In this document: piece by piece, positions 16,258 to 25,406 of the stretch | How positions within the stretch are numbered: position 1 is the stretch's first letter | Layout: each line of letters opens with the position of its first letter | Assembly: GCF_000018945.1 (NCBI RefSeq) | Contig: NC_011978.1 | Location: 1,706,729 to 1,770,728 of the forward strand | Source: Thermotoga neapolitana DSM 4359 | GTDB lineage: Bacteria > Thermotogota > Thermotogae > Thermotogales > Thermotogaceae | Direction: 5' to 3' | DNA: 64,000 nt | Notes under the pieces: model-generated | Told to the model about the DNA's origin: nothing | What the model saw: the letters and a program-made list of their open reading frames with translations, nothing else | The model's database searches: none | Program-made: the position numbers and the translations under genes

Positions 16258-17652
16258 ATGAGATACTCGCTTTTGAAGAATTATCTTTCAAAAGAAGAGG
16301 CACCAAAAATCAGAAAGGAACTGATAAAACTCGCCCTGCCAGCAATGGGCGAGAACGTTCTTCAAATGCTCTTCGGCATGGCGGACACAGCCTTTCTAGG
16401 CCACTATTCCTGGAAAGCAATGAGCGGTGTGGGACTTTCCAATCAAATCTTCTGGGTGGTTCAGGTAGTTCTCATAGCTGCAAGCATGGGGGTCACCGTC
16501 ACAGTGGCGAACGCTCTCGGTGCTGGTAACAGACGGGCATTGAGAACACTGGCGTGGAACGGTATCTTTCTGGCTCTTTTCACCGGGCTCCTTCTCACCG
16601 CGCTCACGATGTTTTCCGATGGTTTGCTGAACATCTTTCCGAATCTGGAAGATGAAATAAGAGACGCAGCAAAAGAGTATTTGAAGATCATCCTCTCTGG
16701 TTCAATGGGATTTTCCATCATGGCGGTGTTTTCGGCCATGTTGAGAGGTCTGAGTGACACGAGAACCCCCATGATCGTCACGGGTGTTACGAACCTTCTG
16801 AACATCTTTCTGGATTACGCTATGATCTTCGGTAAATTTGGTTTTCCTATGTGGGGTGTTCGCGGGGCTGCGATCGCGACTGTTCTTTCGAGATTCGTGG
16901 GAAGTGCCATTCTCACGTTCGTGATTTTCAAAAAAGAGGAGTTCCAGCTCAAAAGAGGCTATGTTTTTCCCACCTGGAGCGTTCAAAAGGAAATTCTCCG
17001 TGTTGGTTTCCCTACCGCCATCGAAAATTTCGTTTTTTCCACAGGTGTTCTTCTCTTTGCAAACGTTCTCTTGATGGCAGGAGCAGAGGCCTACGCAGGA
17101 CACAGAATAGGTATAAACGTGGAGTCGCTTTCCTTCATGCCCGCTTTTGGTATCTCAGTTGCCATCACCACCCTGGCTGGAAGATACAACGGGATGGGAA
17201 ACCGGGATCATGTTCTTGGAGTCATCCGCCAGGGATGGATTCTGAGTCTTCTCTTTCAGGTGACTGTGGGTGTTATCATATTTCTTTTTCCGGAACCGCT
17301 GATACGGATCTTCACCAGCGATCCTCAAATAGTAGAGATCGCAAAGCTTCCGGTGAAGATAATAGGACTCTTCCAGTTTTTTCTGGCGACGGAATTCACC
17401 ATGAACGGAGCGTTGAGGGGAACGGGAAACACACTCCCACCCATGATCATCACCTTCATCTCCATCTGGGCCGTGAGACTTCCCGTTGCCTACGTAATGG
17501 TGAAGTACTTCGACCTGGGACTCCTCGGTGCATGGATCGGTATGATCTCAGACATCGTCTTCAGAAGCACGCTGAAACTCGCCTTTTTCCTTTCAGGAAA
17601 ATGGGAAAAGAGGGCAGCCCTCACAAGAGAGAGGGTGAAAGAGTTAGGCTGA
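16258..17652 (+). CDS. MATE-family multidrug/cation antiporter
   Basis: A 464-residue membrane protein with about 12 hydrophobic segments in two repeats. MATE landmarks include ALPAMGENVLQMLFGMADTAFLG at the first segment and GIGVNVES-like GINVESLSFMPAFGISVA in the second half. It exports organic cations or toxic compounds using a Na+ or H+ gradient. Three in-frame starts lie close together (GTG 16249, GTG 16252, ATG 16258); the ATG has GGTGGTGA just upstream. Its 3' end overlaps convergent nagA by 9 bases. Divergent from marR and likely under its control. Confidence 0.9.
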   Translation: MRYSLLKNYLSKEEAPKIRKELIKLALPAMGENVLQMLFGMADTAFLGHYSWKAMSGVGLSNQIFWVVQVVLIAASMGVTVTVANALGAGNRRALRTLAWNGIFLALFTGLLLTALTMFSDGLLNIFPNLEDEIRDAAKEYLKIILSGSMGFSIMAVFSAMLRGLSDTRTPMIVTGVTNLLNIFLDYAMIFGKFGFPMWGVRGAAIATVLSRFVGSAILTFVIFKKEEFQLKRGYVFPTWSVQKEILRVGFPTAIENFVFSTGVLLFANVLLMAGAEAYAGHRIGINVESLSFMPAFGISVAITTLAGRYNGMGNRDHVLGVIRQGWILSLLFQVTVGVIIFLFPEPLIRIFTSDPQIVEIAKLPVKIIGLFQFFLATEFTMNGALRGTGNTLPPMIITFISIWAVRLPVAYVMVKYFDLGLLGAWIGMISDIVFRSTLKLAFFLSGKWEKRAALTRERVKELG

Positions 17653-18735
17653 AAAGACCGTGTCTCCGCTTTTCACCGTCATGAGGACGTTAAGATCCTC
17701 ATCAAGAAGAACAAGGTCCGCCTTCATTCCCTCTTTTATCCTTCCTCTGTCAGCAAGGCCAAACTCCAGACAAGCGTTGTAAGAGGACACGATGGCAAGT
17801 TCCTTGAGTGAAGCACCTGTGAACCTCTGAAAGTTCTTCACAGCATTTGAAAAGAAAAGGGTGCTTCCAGCGAGCGTGCCGTCTTCCAGACGTGGAACAT
17901 CCTCCTTCACCTTCACAACAAGATCACCCAGAGTGGTTGTTCCCTCTTTGAAACCTGCTGTGGATATGGAATCGGTGATCAGAATAATTCCTCCTGCTCC
18001 TTTTACCCTGTAGACGAGCTTCACCATCTCTTTTGAAAGGTGTACTCCATCGCAGATGAGTTCGACTTTTACATCGTCCAGTAGAAGTCCCGCACCCATG
18101 ATACCAACCTCTCTGTGATGCAAGGTCCTCAGTGCGTTGGGAAAGTGGGTGATTCTCTTCACTCCCTCTCTGTAGAACTTCATGAACTCTTCGAACGTGG
18201 CGTTCGAATGTCCTGCTGACAGAACGATGGCTTTTTCTAAGAGTTCTAGCAAGATCGCGGAGTTTTCTATCTCAGGTGCAAAGGTGAGCACTTTTGCAGG
18301 AAGATCGATCTCCTTCAATTCTTCTTTGGAGGGAGTTCTTATGTACTTTTCTGAGTGGGCTCCTTTCTTTTCCCTAGAAATGTACGGTCCTTCCAGATGG
18401 ACACCGAAAAGTGAAGTCTCCGGATTTTTGAAGATGTAATCTCTTGCCTTCCCCAGAATCTCCTTCATCTTCTCAAGCGAGGTAGAGACGGTAGTGGCAA
18501 GAAACGTGGTGACCCCCTGAGAGTACAGAAACTCTTCCATCCTTTCAAAATCACAATTCATGGTGTCGGCTCCCATCACACCGTGAATGTGCGGATCAAC
18601 AAATCCCGGCATGAGAATTCCTCTGGGAGTGCATTCTCTCTTTCTTATACGACAAATCTTTCCGTCGTCCACCTCCACATCACCCGTGAACTCTCCATCA
18701 ACAGGATCCACGATCAGAACACGCTCTATCACCAT
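17644..18735 (-). CDS. nagA: N-acetylglucosamine-6-phosphate deacetylase
   Basis: A 363-residue amidohydrolase that removes acetate from GlcNAc-6-P. Motifs: GFVDPHIHGVMGADTM (metal-binding His pair), HLEGPYIS, LSAGHSNATFEE (metal/active-site His), THFPNAL, ELICDGVHLS and LITDSISTAG (catalytic Asp). The start is ATG 18735 with GAGGTG upstream. Last gene of the seven-gene nag operon, 10 bases after the SIS deaminase gene. Its product feeds that deaminase. Confidence 0.95.
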   Translation of the reverse strand: MVIERVLIVDPVDGEFTGDVEVDDGKICRIRKRECTPRGILMPGFVDPHIHGVMGADTMNCDFERMEEFLYSQGVTTFLATTVSTSLEKMKEILGKARDYIFKNPETSLFGVHLEGPYISREKKGAHSEKYIRTPSKEELKEIDLPAKVLTFAPEIENSAILLELLEKAIVLSAGHSNATFEEFMKFYREGVKRITHFPNALRTLHHREVGIMGAGLLLDDVKVELICDGVHLSKEMVKLVYRVKGAGGIILITDSISTAGFKEGTTTLGDLVVKVKEDVPRLEDGTLAGSTLFFSNAVKNFQRFTGASLKELAIVSSYNACLEFGLADRGRIKEGMKADLVLLDEDLNVLMTVKSGDTVFSA

Positions 18736-18745
18736 GAAAAACACC

Positions 18746-19735
18746 TCACAGCGTTACCGTCTTTTCCAGATGAGGTGGTCTGTCCGGAGAAACACCCCTG
18801 GAAGATGCCTTCTGATATCCCAGAATCTGAGCGGGTATCGTCCTCAAAAAGGCAGATCTCCAGTCGTTGCTGAGAGGAATGTCCCCATCTTCTCCTATCT
18901 CTAAAACTGTGGCACCGAGTGATTCCAGTTCTCTTTTCAGGCGTTTCTCCTGTTCATCCATTCCGGCGACCTTTTGAACAAAAATGAGAGTGCCTCCGTC
19001 GACCAGCGCTTTAGGACCATGTCTGTACTCAAGGGTTGAGTAAGCCTCCGAAAAGGTGAGTGACATCTCCATGCACTTCAGAGCAGATTCCAGACTGACT
19101 CCGTAGAACTCGGCCACCCCGAGAAAGACGAAGTGTTCATATCTTTTCAGATCGATACCTTCAACGGCTTTCCAGGAAATATCGAAGAACCTCTCGGAGT
19201 ACTCGACAAGTTCACCGTATGGACTGACGGATGAACCAGATATTCTATCCGCCATGAACATCAAGGAAAGCAGGATCATGTTGAAGGACTTCGTCATCAC
19301 AACGGCTTCTTCTTTTATTGGAAAAACAAGTGGAATGTCGCTTTCTTTTGAGAGTTTCGAGTTTTCCTCTATTGTGATCCCCACGGTCTTGAAACCCTTC
19401 CTTCCCAAAACCTCGTTTGCCAGAAGAACCTCCGTGGTGTTTCCCGTTCTTGAGAAAAGAAAGGCGAGTTTTCCTTCAAGTTTTGGTGTCTTCTCAAAAG
19501 CCACCTCTCCAGCGGGGAAGACTTTTGTTCTCACTTTCAAAACTCTTTCGAAGTATCTAGAGGCCGTGAGGGCAAGGTTGTAGGAACTACCACAACCGAC
19601 GAAGAGAACTTCATCTGTGAGTTTACCTTCTATCTCTCTGAAAACATCCATGTTCGGAAGCGCGAGAACAAAACTCTCAAAGAAACTCTTCAACTCATAC
19701 TTTTGATCGGTGATTTCTTTCAGGGTAAGACTCAT
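18746..19735 (-). CDS. SIS-domain glucosamine-6-phosphate deaminase-like protein
   Basis: A 329-residue protein with two SIS domains. The first has VGCGSSYNLALTASRYFE and SRTGNTTEVLLANEVLGRKG; the second has ALKCMEMSLTFSEAYSTLEYRHGPKALVD. This equals the isomerase half of GlmS without the glutaminase domain. In GlcNAc operons such proteins act as type II NagB, converting glucosamine-6-P to fructose-6-P and ammonia. The start is ATG 19735 behind GGAGGGAAG. Pathway position between importer and nagA supports the deaminase role. Confidence 0.88.
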   Translation of the reverse strand: MSLTLKEITDQKYELKSFFESFVLALPNMDVFREIEGKLTDEVLFVGCGSSYNLALTASRYFERVLKVRTKVFPAGEVAFEKTPKLEGKLAFLFSRTGNTTEVLLANEVLGRKGFKTVGITIEENSKLSKESDIPLVFPIKEEAVVMTKSFNMILLSLMFMADRISGSSVSPYGELVEYSERFFDISWKAVEGIDLKRYEHFVFLGVAEFYGVSLESALKCMEMSLTFSEAYSTLEYRHGPKALVDGGTLIFVQKVAGMDEQEKRLKRELESLGATVLEIGEDGDIPLSNDWRSAFLRTIPAQILGYQKASSRGVSPDRPPHLEKTVTL

Positions 19736-19751
19736 TTTCTTCCCTCCTTCG

Positions 19752-20567
19752 TCAGTATTTCACACCACCAGCAATAGCGTTTATTATGTACCTCTGTGCG
19801 ACTAGGAACAGTATTATAACAGGCAGAATAGAGAGAACTATACCAGCTGCTGTGTATCTGAAGTTCACCTGGAAAGTGCTGTTCAAATACACCAGAGCCA
19901 CAGCAAGTGGATATTTGTTCGAATCAGAAAGTACGATGAGGGGCCACAGAAAGTTGTCCCACCAGGTTATGACCTGAAACACAACTAGCGTGGCTATATC
20001 AGGTTTTATCAAAGGAGTTATTATTCGCCACCAAATGTAAAGTTCTCCCGCGCCATCTATTCTTGCAGCATCTTCAAAGCTTTTGGGAATGTTTAGATAT
20101 GCCTGTCTCATCATGAAGATTCCAAAAATAGTGACGGCCTGGGGAAGAACAACTCCGAGATAGGTGTTCAGCATGCCAAGCTTTCTCAAGGTGAGGTAGT
20201 TGACTATCAGCGTGTTCTGAACAGGAATCATCATCGGTAAAAGTACCAGGAAGAGGACAAACTGCTTTCCTTTGAAATCGATTCTTGCAAGGGGATAAGC
20301 TACCATCAGGGAAAAGAGCACGTTCAGGAAGGTTCCAAGACCTGCTATTATCAAGGTATTCAGATAATAACCACCCAGATTCACCGTCTTCCAGGCTCCG
20401 ACATAATTTGAGAAGGTTATCGGGTGTGGAAAAAGATTGGGTGGATACTTATAGACATTACCCCCTGCTTCCAGAGAAGTCTTCGTTATCCAGTAGAAAG
20501 GCCAAACAGATAGTAATGCAAAAAACACAAGAATCACGTAAGTTAAAAACTTTCTAAATTCAAGCAT
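19752..20567 (-). CDS. Sugar ABC transporter permease (MalG type)
   Basis: A 271-residue permease with six hydrophobic segments and the coupling-helix EAA loop (SFEDAARIDGAGELYIWWRIITPLIKP). Second membrane subunit of the CUT1-family importer in the nag operon. Its ATG overlaps the stop of the preceding permease (ATGCTTGA), with GGAGG lying inside that gene's last codons, so translation is probably coupled. No ATPase gene lies in the operon, so a shared MsiK/UgpC-type ATPase encoded elsewhere is expected. Confidence 0.92.
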   Translation of the reverse strand: MLEFRKFLTYVILVFFALLSVWPFYWITKTSLEAGGNVYKYPPNLFPHPITFSNYVGAWKTVNLGGYYLNTLIIAGLGTFLNVLFSLMVAYPLARIDFKGKQFVLFLVLLPMMIPVQNTLIVNYLTLRKLGMLNTYLGVVLPQAVTIFGIFMMRQAYLNIPKSFEDAARIDGAGELYIWWRIITPLIKPDIATLVVFQVITWWDNFLWPLIVLSDSNKYPLAVALVYLNSTFQVNFRYTAAGIVLSILPVIILFLVAQRYIINAIAGGVKY

Positions 20568-21465
20568 AATAGCTTTTAAGACCTCCTTCCCTGAAAATGT
20601 AGAAATTCAGAAGTGAGAAGGCGATAACAACAAAACTGAACAGTATCGCCGCCGCGTTTGAATACCCGAACTGAAGGTAACCAAATGCCTTGTTGTATAT
20701 GAAAAGCCCCATCGTTTCCGTTGCGTGAGCTGGTCCTCCCTTTGTCATCGCATATATCTCACCGAATACGTTCAAAGCCGCTATAGAAGACATCGTTGAA
20801 CAAAACAGTATGTACGGTTTCAGAAGGGGCATGGTCACTTTGAAAAACACCTGAGATGGCCGGGCTCCATCCACTTTTGCTGCTTCCAGCAACTCCCTGG
20901 GTATGCTCTGGAGCCCCGCCAGATATATCACCATGTAGTATCCAAATCCTTTCCACATGGTGACGAACATTATCGCAAAGAGCGCTATATTGGGATCTGA
21001 AAGAAAAGAGATTGACTTGTCAGTGATATGCAGGGATCGAAGCAAAAAGTTGATGAACCCTTTTTCTCTGTACATCCACTGCCAAGTGATGGCTGCAATG
21101 GTTATAGGCGTAACAACAGGAAGAAATATGAGCGTTCTGAACAGATTCCTTCCTTTTATGGCCTTATCCACCAGAACGGCAAGCAGCATCGAGATGATTT
21201 GAAGAGGCGGGACAACCAGTAGATACAATAGACTGTTTTTAAAAGCATTCCAGAAGAGGGGATCTTTCAAAAGTTCAATGTAGTTTCTCAGCCCGATGAA
21301 TATGGACTCTCCCACCATGTCGTACTGGTAAAAGGATATCTTCACACCGAATATCAACGGGTAATATATAAATAGGATCATGAGAAACGTTGGGATGGTG
21401 ATGAAGAAGAAAGCCAGAGTCAATTGTCTTTTTCTCAAACTCAGATGGTACTTCCTTCTGGACAT
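20560..21465 (-). CDS. Sugar ABC transporter permease (MalF type)
   Basis: A 301-residue permease with six hydrophobic segments and the EAA loop (PRELLEAAKVDGARPSQVFFKVTMPLLKP). It pairs with the next permease. The start is ATG 21465 with AAGGAG upstream; a longer frame back to 21513 would read through a strong hairpin and is rejected. It transports GlcNAc or chitooligosaccharides, judged from operon content. Confidence 0.92.
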   Translation of the reverse strand: MSRRKYHLSLRKRQLTLAFFFITIPTFLMILFIYYPLIFGVKISFYQYDMVGESIFIGLRNYIELLKDPLFWNAFKNSLLYLLVVPPLQIISMLLAVLVDKAIKGRNLFRTLIFLPVVTPITIAAITWQWMYREKGFINFLLRSLHITDKSISFLSDPNIALFAIMFVTMWKGFGYYMVIYLAGLQSIPRELLEAAKVDGARPSQVFFKVTMPLLKPYILFCSTMSSIAALNVFGEIYAMTKGGPAHATETMGLFIYNKAFGYLQFGYSNAAAILFSFVVIAFSLLNFYIFREGGLKSYYA

Positions 21466-21487
21466 CTTCTCTCTCCTTTCGAGATAG

Positions 21488-21511
21488 GGGGAGGGGGATT
21501 TTCCCCTCCCC
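21488..21511 (-). promoter_or_regulatory. Strong hairpin between binding-protein and permease genes
   Basis: GGGGAGGGG / CCCCTCCCC makes a perfect 9-bp stem with a 6-base loop, just after the binding-protein stop. On the minus strand it is not followed by a T run, so it is more likely an mRNA-stabilising or attenuating element that lets the binding protein exceed the permeases. Confidence 0.65.
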
Positions 21512-21517
21512 ACATTT

Positions 21518-22777
21518 TTATTTCGACTGCTGAGACTTCATAAGGTATCTCCAGTATTTTGCTGTTTGTTTCAAGGCTTCTTCAGGTGTTTTCTGGCCCA
21601 GGAACACCTGAACAATGGCATCCTTAAGTTTGTCAAAGGCCTCTTTTCTGAACGGTATATCATCGTTGTAGAACGTGATGTACTTGAGATACTTGGCTCC
21701 CATGATTCTTGCTTTGGCAGCCAGTGTTCCATCGTCCTCAGAGAACCAGGGATCGTTAACTGCTGCCTTGAGTGTCGGGAATATGGTCACGAGTTTACAG
21801 AAAGCGATCTGGTTCTCAAGGTTTGCAACAAAGGCGGCAAATTCCGCTGCTTCTTTCGGATTCTTGGAACCTCTGACAATGTTCAGCGTGGAATACCAGC
21901 CACTCATTCTCACACCTGGTTTTGGAGCTGGTACCGGTGCAACGTCGGATTTCTTGTATATCTCGGGAGCGTTCCATTTAACCCTGTCTGCAAACTGAGG
22001 CCCTGTGATCAGCATAGCAAGTTCGCCAGCCTGATAGAGTTCTGTTGCCCTGGTCCATTCTCCTCCCTGAACCAGTTCGCTCGGGATGTACTTCATTTTG
22101 TAGAGAGTCGCCCATTTGTTCAGAGTGTGTGCATACTCTGGCCTGTCGAAGAGGACTTCCTTTATTCTGTTGTTCTCATCCACGGTGTAGAGGTTCAGCC
22201 CGTCCCAGTTGAATATCGCCGATGGATCTTGGAGAATTGTCGGGAGCACACCGTACTTTCCAGTTTTTTCCTTTATCAGCACAGAGTAAAGAAGAATTTC
22301 ATCCCAGGTCTTCGGTGGGTACTTGGGGTCAAGACCAGCTTTTTCGAATATCTCCTTGTTGTAAAGGATAACATCAACTGCTGTGTACCAGGGTATTCCG
22401 TAGATGTGTCCTTTCCACGTAAGACCCTTCATCATGTCGTCGAAGTACTGACTAAGAACTTCTTCAGGAAGCAGTTCGTCGATGGGGAACAGGACTCTTT
22501 TCTGGGCAAATTCGATTGTCCACTGGGCGTTCAGGTTAACAACGTCAGGTGGATTTCCGGAGGAGAAAGCCGCCAAGAGCTTCTGCTGTAGAACATCCCA
22601 TGGAACATCTTCCCACACGATCTCAACATCAGGATGAAGCGCCTCGTACTTGTCAATGATCCCCTGAATGAAGTCTGTGAAGGTTGGCTTCAGTGACATG
22701 GTCCAGAAGACGATCTTCGTTTTCGGCAGAGCAATGGTTACAAGAAGGATGAGCAGAACAACCAGAAGCTTCCTCAT
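21518..22777 (-). CDS. Sugar ABC transporter substrate-binding protein
   Basis: A 419-residue family 1 extracellular binding protein. It has a signal peptide (MRKLLVVLLILLVTIALPKT) and no lipobox Cys, so release or another anchor is expected. Core motifs are SSGNPPDVVNLNAQW and IYGIPWYTAVDVILYNKEIFEKAGL. In this operon the ligand should be GlcNAc, chitobiose or related oligosaccharides. The start is ATG 22777 with GGGGAGGTG upstream; it overlaps the nagZ stop (ATGA). Confidence 0.92.
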   Translation of the reverse strand: MRKLLVVLLILLVTIALPKTKIVFWTMSLKPTFTDFIQGIIDKYEALHPDVEIVWEDVPWDVLQQKLLAAFSSGNPPDVVNLNAQWTIEFAQKRVLFPIDELLPEEVLSQYFDDMMKGLTWKGHIYGIPWYTAVDVILYNKEIFEKAGLDPKYPPKTWDEILLYSVLIKEKTGKYGVLPTILQDPSAIFNWDGLNLYTVDENNRIKEVLFDRPEYAHTLNKWATLYKMKYIPSELVQGGEWTRATELYQAGELAMLITGPQFADRVKWNAPEIYKKSDVAPVPAPKPGVRMSGWYSTLNIVRGSKNPKEAAEFAAFVANLENQIAFCKLVTIFPTLKAAVNDPWFSEDDGTLAAKARIMGAKYLKYITFYNDDIPFRKEAFDKLKDAIVQVFLGQKTPEEALKQTAKYWRYLMKSQQSK

Positions 22778-24175
22778 GAAGAACACCTCCCCAAAAGATG
22801 TTGAAAGGATTTATAAACAGAGATGGGTTTTGTCGAATGGGTGATGACAACACTCCTTCCAGGGAAGAATTTCGCATCAAAGGGATTTCTGATGATGAAA
22901 TAGATGGTTCTATCCGAAGGTAAGCTGAGATGAGCCTGCAACACCTGCTCATTTTTTGAAGCGTTCACCACAAAATCGAAGATCAGTTCCCCATCAACAT
23001 CGTCAGGACCTGCTTCTATATCGTATCTGATGACGTCTCTCACCTTGAAAAACCTTTTCGCCACCTCCGGTATCAGATCGTAATCGTCACCGGTGGTATC
23101 GGCCGGGCTCAGATTTTTGTTCGATGGGACCAGGAGAACAACTTCTCTGCCAAGAAGTTCTTTTCTCATCCGTGTGCACTCTATGGCTCTTTCTGCAACT
23201 TCGGCGATCAGTCCAGAGTTGAACCTGTTTTCCAGCGCGCTCAAATACTCGTCAACGATCTTTATGGAGCGCTCCACTTTTTCCCTTTCGATACTTCCGT
23301 CCTCGATGAGTTTCTTCAGAGATTCGTAATAAACGGGAAGATCCCCTGAAGTTGTCAAGGAGTATCATGTTCCCTCCTGCTTCAATGAAAAACCTCACTG
23401 CCTCTTCGACGGAGAAGTTTTCAGATATCGCCTTCATCTCCATCGCATCACTGAGAACAAGGCCCTTGAAGTTCAACTTTTCTCGAAGCACTTCTGTTAT
23501 CAGTTTTTTCGAAAGAGTCGCTGGAAGATCATCCACAGCAGGATACTTCACATGTGCCGTCATGACAGCCGTTTTCACTCTACTCTGGAAAATCCTTCTG
23601 AATGGCAAAAGATCTTCTCTCCACAGCTCCTCGAAAGATGCATTGACGGTCGGAAGAAGATAATGCGAATCATCCGCGGTTTTTCCGTGCCCTGGAAAAT
23701 GCTTGATACAGGGAATCACTCCTCCTTTGAAATATCCCATGCATGCTTCCATTCCATGGGAAGCTACTACTTCCGGATCTGATCCAAAGCTTCTCAAGTC
23801 CACTACAGCAGAGCCTTTTTCTGAAAGCAGATCCAGAACCGGTGCAAAAACCATGTTGAAACCCAGCGTGTTCATAATCCTCCCGGCCATCTCACAGTAT
23901 CTGCCTGTAAAGACTGGATCAACCTTTCCAGCTGCAAGATTCCCAGGAAAAGAGGGAACGTACTTCAAAACTTCAAGTTGTCCACCTTCGTGATCCGAAC
24001 TCACGATGAATCTTCCATTTCTGGACAGAAAGTTCATGAAATCAAGGAACAGATACTCCTTTGAAAGAACTCCAGGGTAGATCAGAACGCCGGCCGGTCT
24101 GTATTTTTGTATTACCTCCCTTGCTTCCTCGTTGAAGTCATCAAAACCACAGAAAAACAGCTTTCCAAGATCCAC
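22774..24175 (-). pseudogene. nagZ: Beta-N-acetylhexosaminidase (GH3, NagZ family), frameshifted
   Basis: The GH3 domain is in one frame: SSDHEGGQLEVL, the NagZ signature KHFPGHGKTADDSH, and the nucleophile region GLVLSDAMEMKAI. That frame breaks after GGNMILLDNFR. The rest (DLPVYYESLKKLIEDG to the end, about 185 residues) is in another frame that joins exactly at a GGGG run (CCCC at 23343-23346 on the plus strand). With GGG the gene would read through as about 466 residues. The start is GTG 24175 with GGGAGTGAT upstream. It cleaves terminal GlcNAc from chitobiose. Either an authentic lesion or a base-calling error. Confidence 0.85.
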
Positions 24176-24191
24176 ATCGATCACTCCCTGT

Positions 24192-25241
24192 TTACAGTAT
24201 TTTCCGGGCGAATTCATAGTCTTCCAGTATCTTCTTCCAGAAAGCCCTCGCCGCTCCGACCGCGATTGTCCAGAGCCCTCTGTCATCGAAGAGAATCTCA
24301 ACGTTGGGAACGTGCCTTTTCTCCAGCCGATTTAGAAGTTTCCCCTTCAGTTCTTCACGAAAAACCGGGGAAAAAAGAACGATGTCTCCCCCGAAAACAA
24401 CTGTTTCTGGATCGATCAGATATATCACAAAAGAAGCGACTTCTGAAAGCCGAAGGATGAGATGTGAAAGCGATTCGAGAGACATCGTTTCGAGATTGAC
24501 TTCATCGAGAGTTGAAGAATCGTTCAGAATAGATGGAAGAGTGTTCATTTCAAACTCTCCAGAGGCGCCAGTGCCCCCCTGGTACAATCTTCCTTCCAAC
24601 CACAGCCCCGCTCCCACACCCACAGATAAATTCAGATAGTATGGAACGGAGAGCAGAAAATAAACCACATTCCTTCTCTGGAGTCCATATCCAACCACCG
24701 CCGCATTGGCATCGTTCAAAATGAGAACTTCCAGATTCAGTCTTCTGGAGAGTTCCTCTCCCAGATCGAAGTTTTCTATGTCGAGTGCTGAAGAGAAAAT
24801 CACCCTGTTGTCTTTTATAATTCCCGGCATTCCAACCGAAACACCAACGACGTTTGAGAATTTCTTTTGAAGAGGCTTCACACAGTTGATCAGAACCGAA
24901 GCGATCTCTTCACCACGAAATTCCTCGTGCTTCTCTATCTCCTCAACGACGTTCCCCCTGGCATCCAGCACTGTCACGATCAGCCTGTTCTGTTCCATTC
25001 CCACACCGAGGATGAAGAACTTGTTTGGATTTACCGTGTACAGCGTTGTTTTTCTTCCACCCTGAATTCCCGGAGAGACTTCTTCTTTTTTCAGGGCAAA
25101 GCCCGACTTCAAAAGGGGTCTGAAGTTTCTGGATACGGTAGAGAGATTGACGGAGAGCTCTTTACTCATTTCTTTCATGGAGATTTTTTCGTTTTCTATC
25201 AAAAGTCTGAGGATTCTGTGCTGGGTTGGAGATAGGTTCAA
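24192..25241 (-). CDS. ROK-family repressor of the nag operon
   Basis: A 349-residue ROK regulator. The N-terminal winged helix is about residues 1-70 (MSKELSVNLSTVSRNFRPLLKSG). The sugar-binding ROK domain follows, with VGVSVGMPGI, ILNDANAAVVGYG and VGVGAGLWLEGRLYQGGTGASGE. The usual zinc cysteines of ROK proteins are not evident, so it may bind sugar differently. The start is TTG 25241 with GGGAGGGATC upstream. First gene of the operon; the palindrome just upstream is its likely operator, making it autoregulated with GlcNAc or a phosphorylated derivative as inducer. Confidence 0.9.
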   Translation of the reverse strand: MNLSPTQHRILRLLIENEKISMKEMSKELSVNLSTVSRNFRPLLKSGFALKKEEVSPGIQGGRKTTLYTVNPNKFFILGVGMEQNRLIVTVLDARGNVVEEIEKHEEFRGEEIASVLINCVKPLQKKFSNVVGVSVGMPGIIKDNRVIFSSALDIENFDLGEELSRRLNLEVLILNDANAAVVGYGLQRRNVVYFLLSVPYYLNLSVGVGAGLWLEGRLYQGGTGASGEFEMNTLPSILNDSSTLDEVNLETMSLESLSHLILRLSEVASFVIYLIDPETVVFGGDIVLFSPVFREELKGKLLNRLEKRHVPNVEILFDDRGLWTIAVGAARAFWKKILEDYEFARKIL

Positions 25242-25262
25242 AGATGATCCCTCCCGTAATGC

Positions 25263-25323
25263 TAGTTGCGTGTTGCAAGCAACTACATAATGTATTTTTA
25301 AACAAAACGATATCTTGTGTCAA
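25263..25323 (-). promoter_or_regulatory. nag operon promoter and predicted ROK operator
   Basis: On the minus strand a perfect -35 TTGACA (25318-25323) is followed after 17 bases by TAAAAA, a fair -10. Just downstream, TAGTTGC-N9-GCAACTA (25263-25285) is a 7-bp inverted repeat with extra symmetry in its core. It covers the expected transcription start and leader, so bound repressor would block the promoter. Confidence 0.65.
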
Positions 25324-25373
25324 GTTCCAATTCCATTTTTTTAATATCAGAAAGAAATAACAGGCGGGAAAAA

Positions 25374-25400
25374 CAAAAAAGTGGCTCCCGAAGGAGCCAC
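25374..25400 (-). terminator. Terminator after peroxiredoxin gene
   Basis: A perfect 8-bp stem (GTGGCTCC / GGAGCCAC, 4-base loop) is followed on the minus strand by TTTTTTG and more T. It separates the peroxiredoxin from the nag promoter. Confidence 0.9.
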
Positions 25401-25406
25401 GCTATT

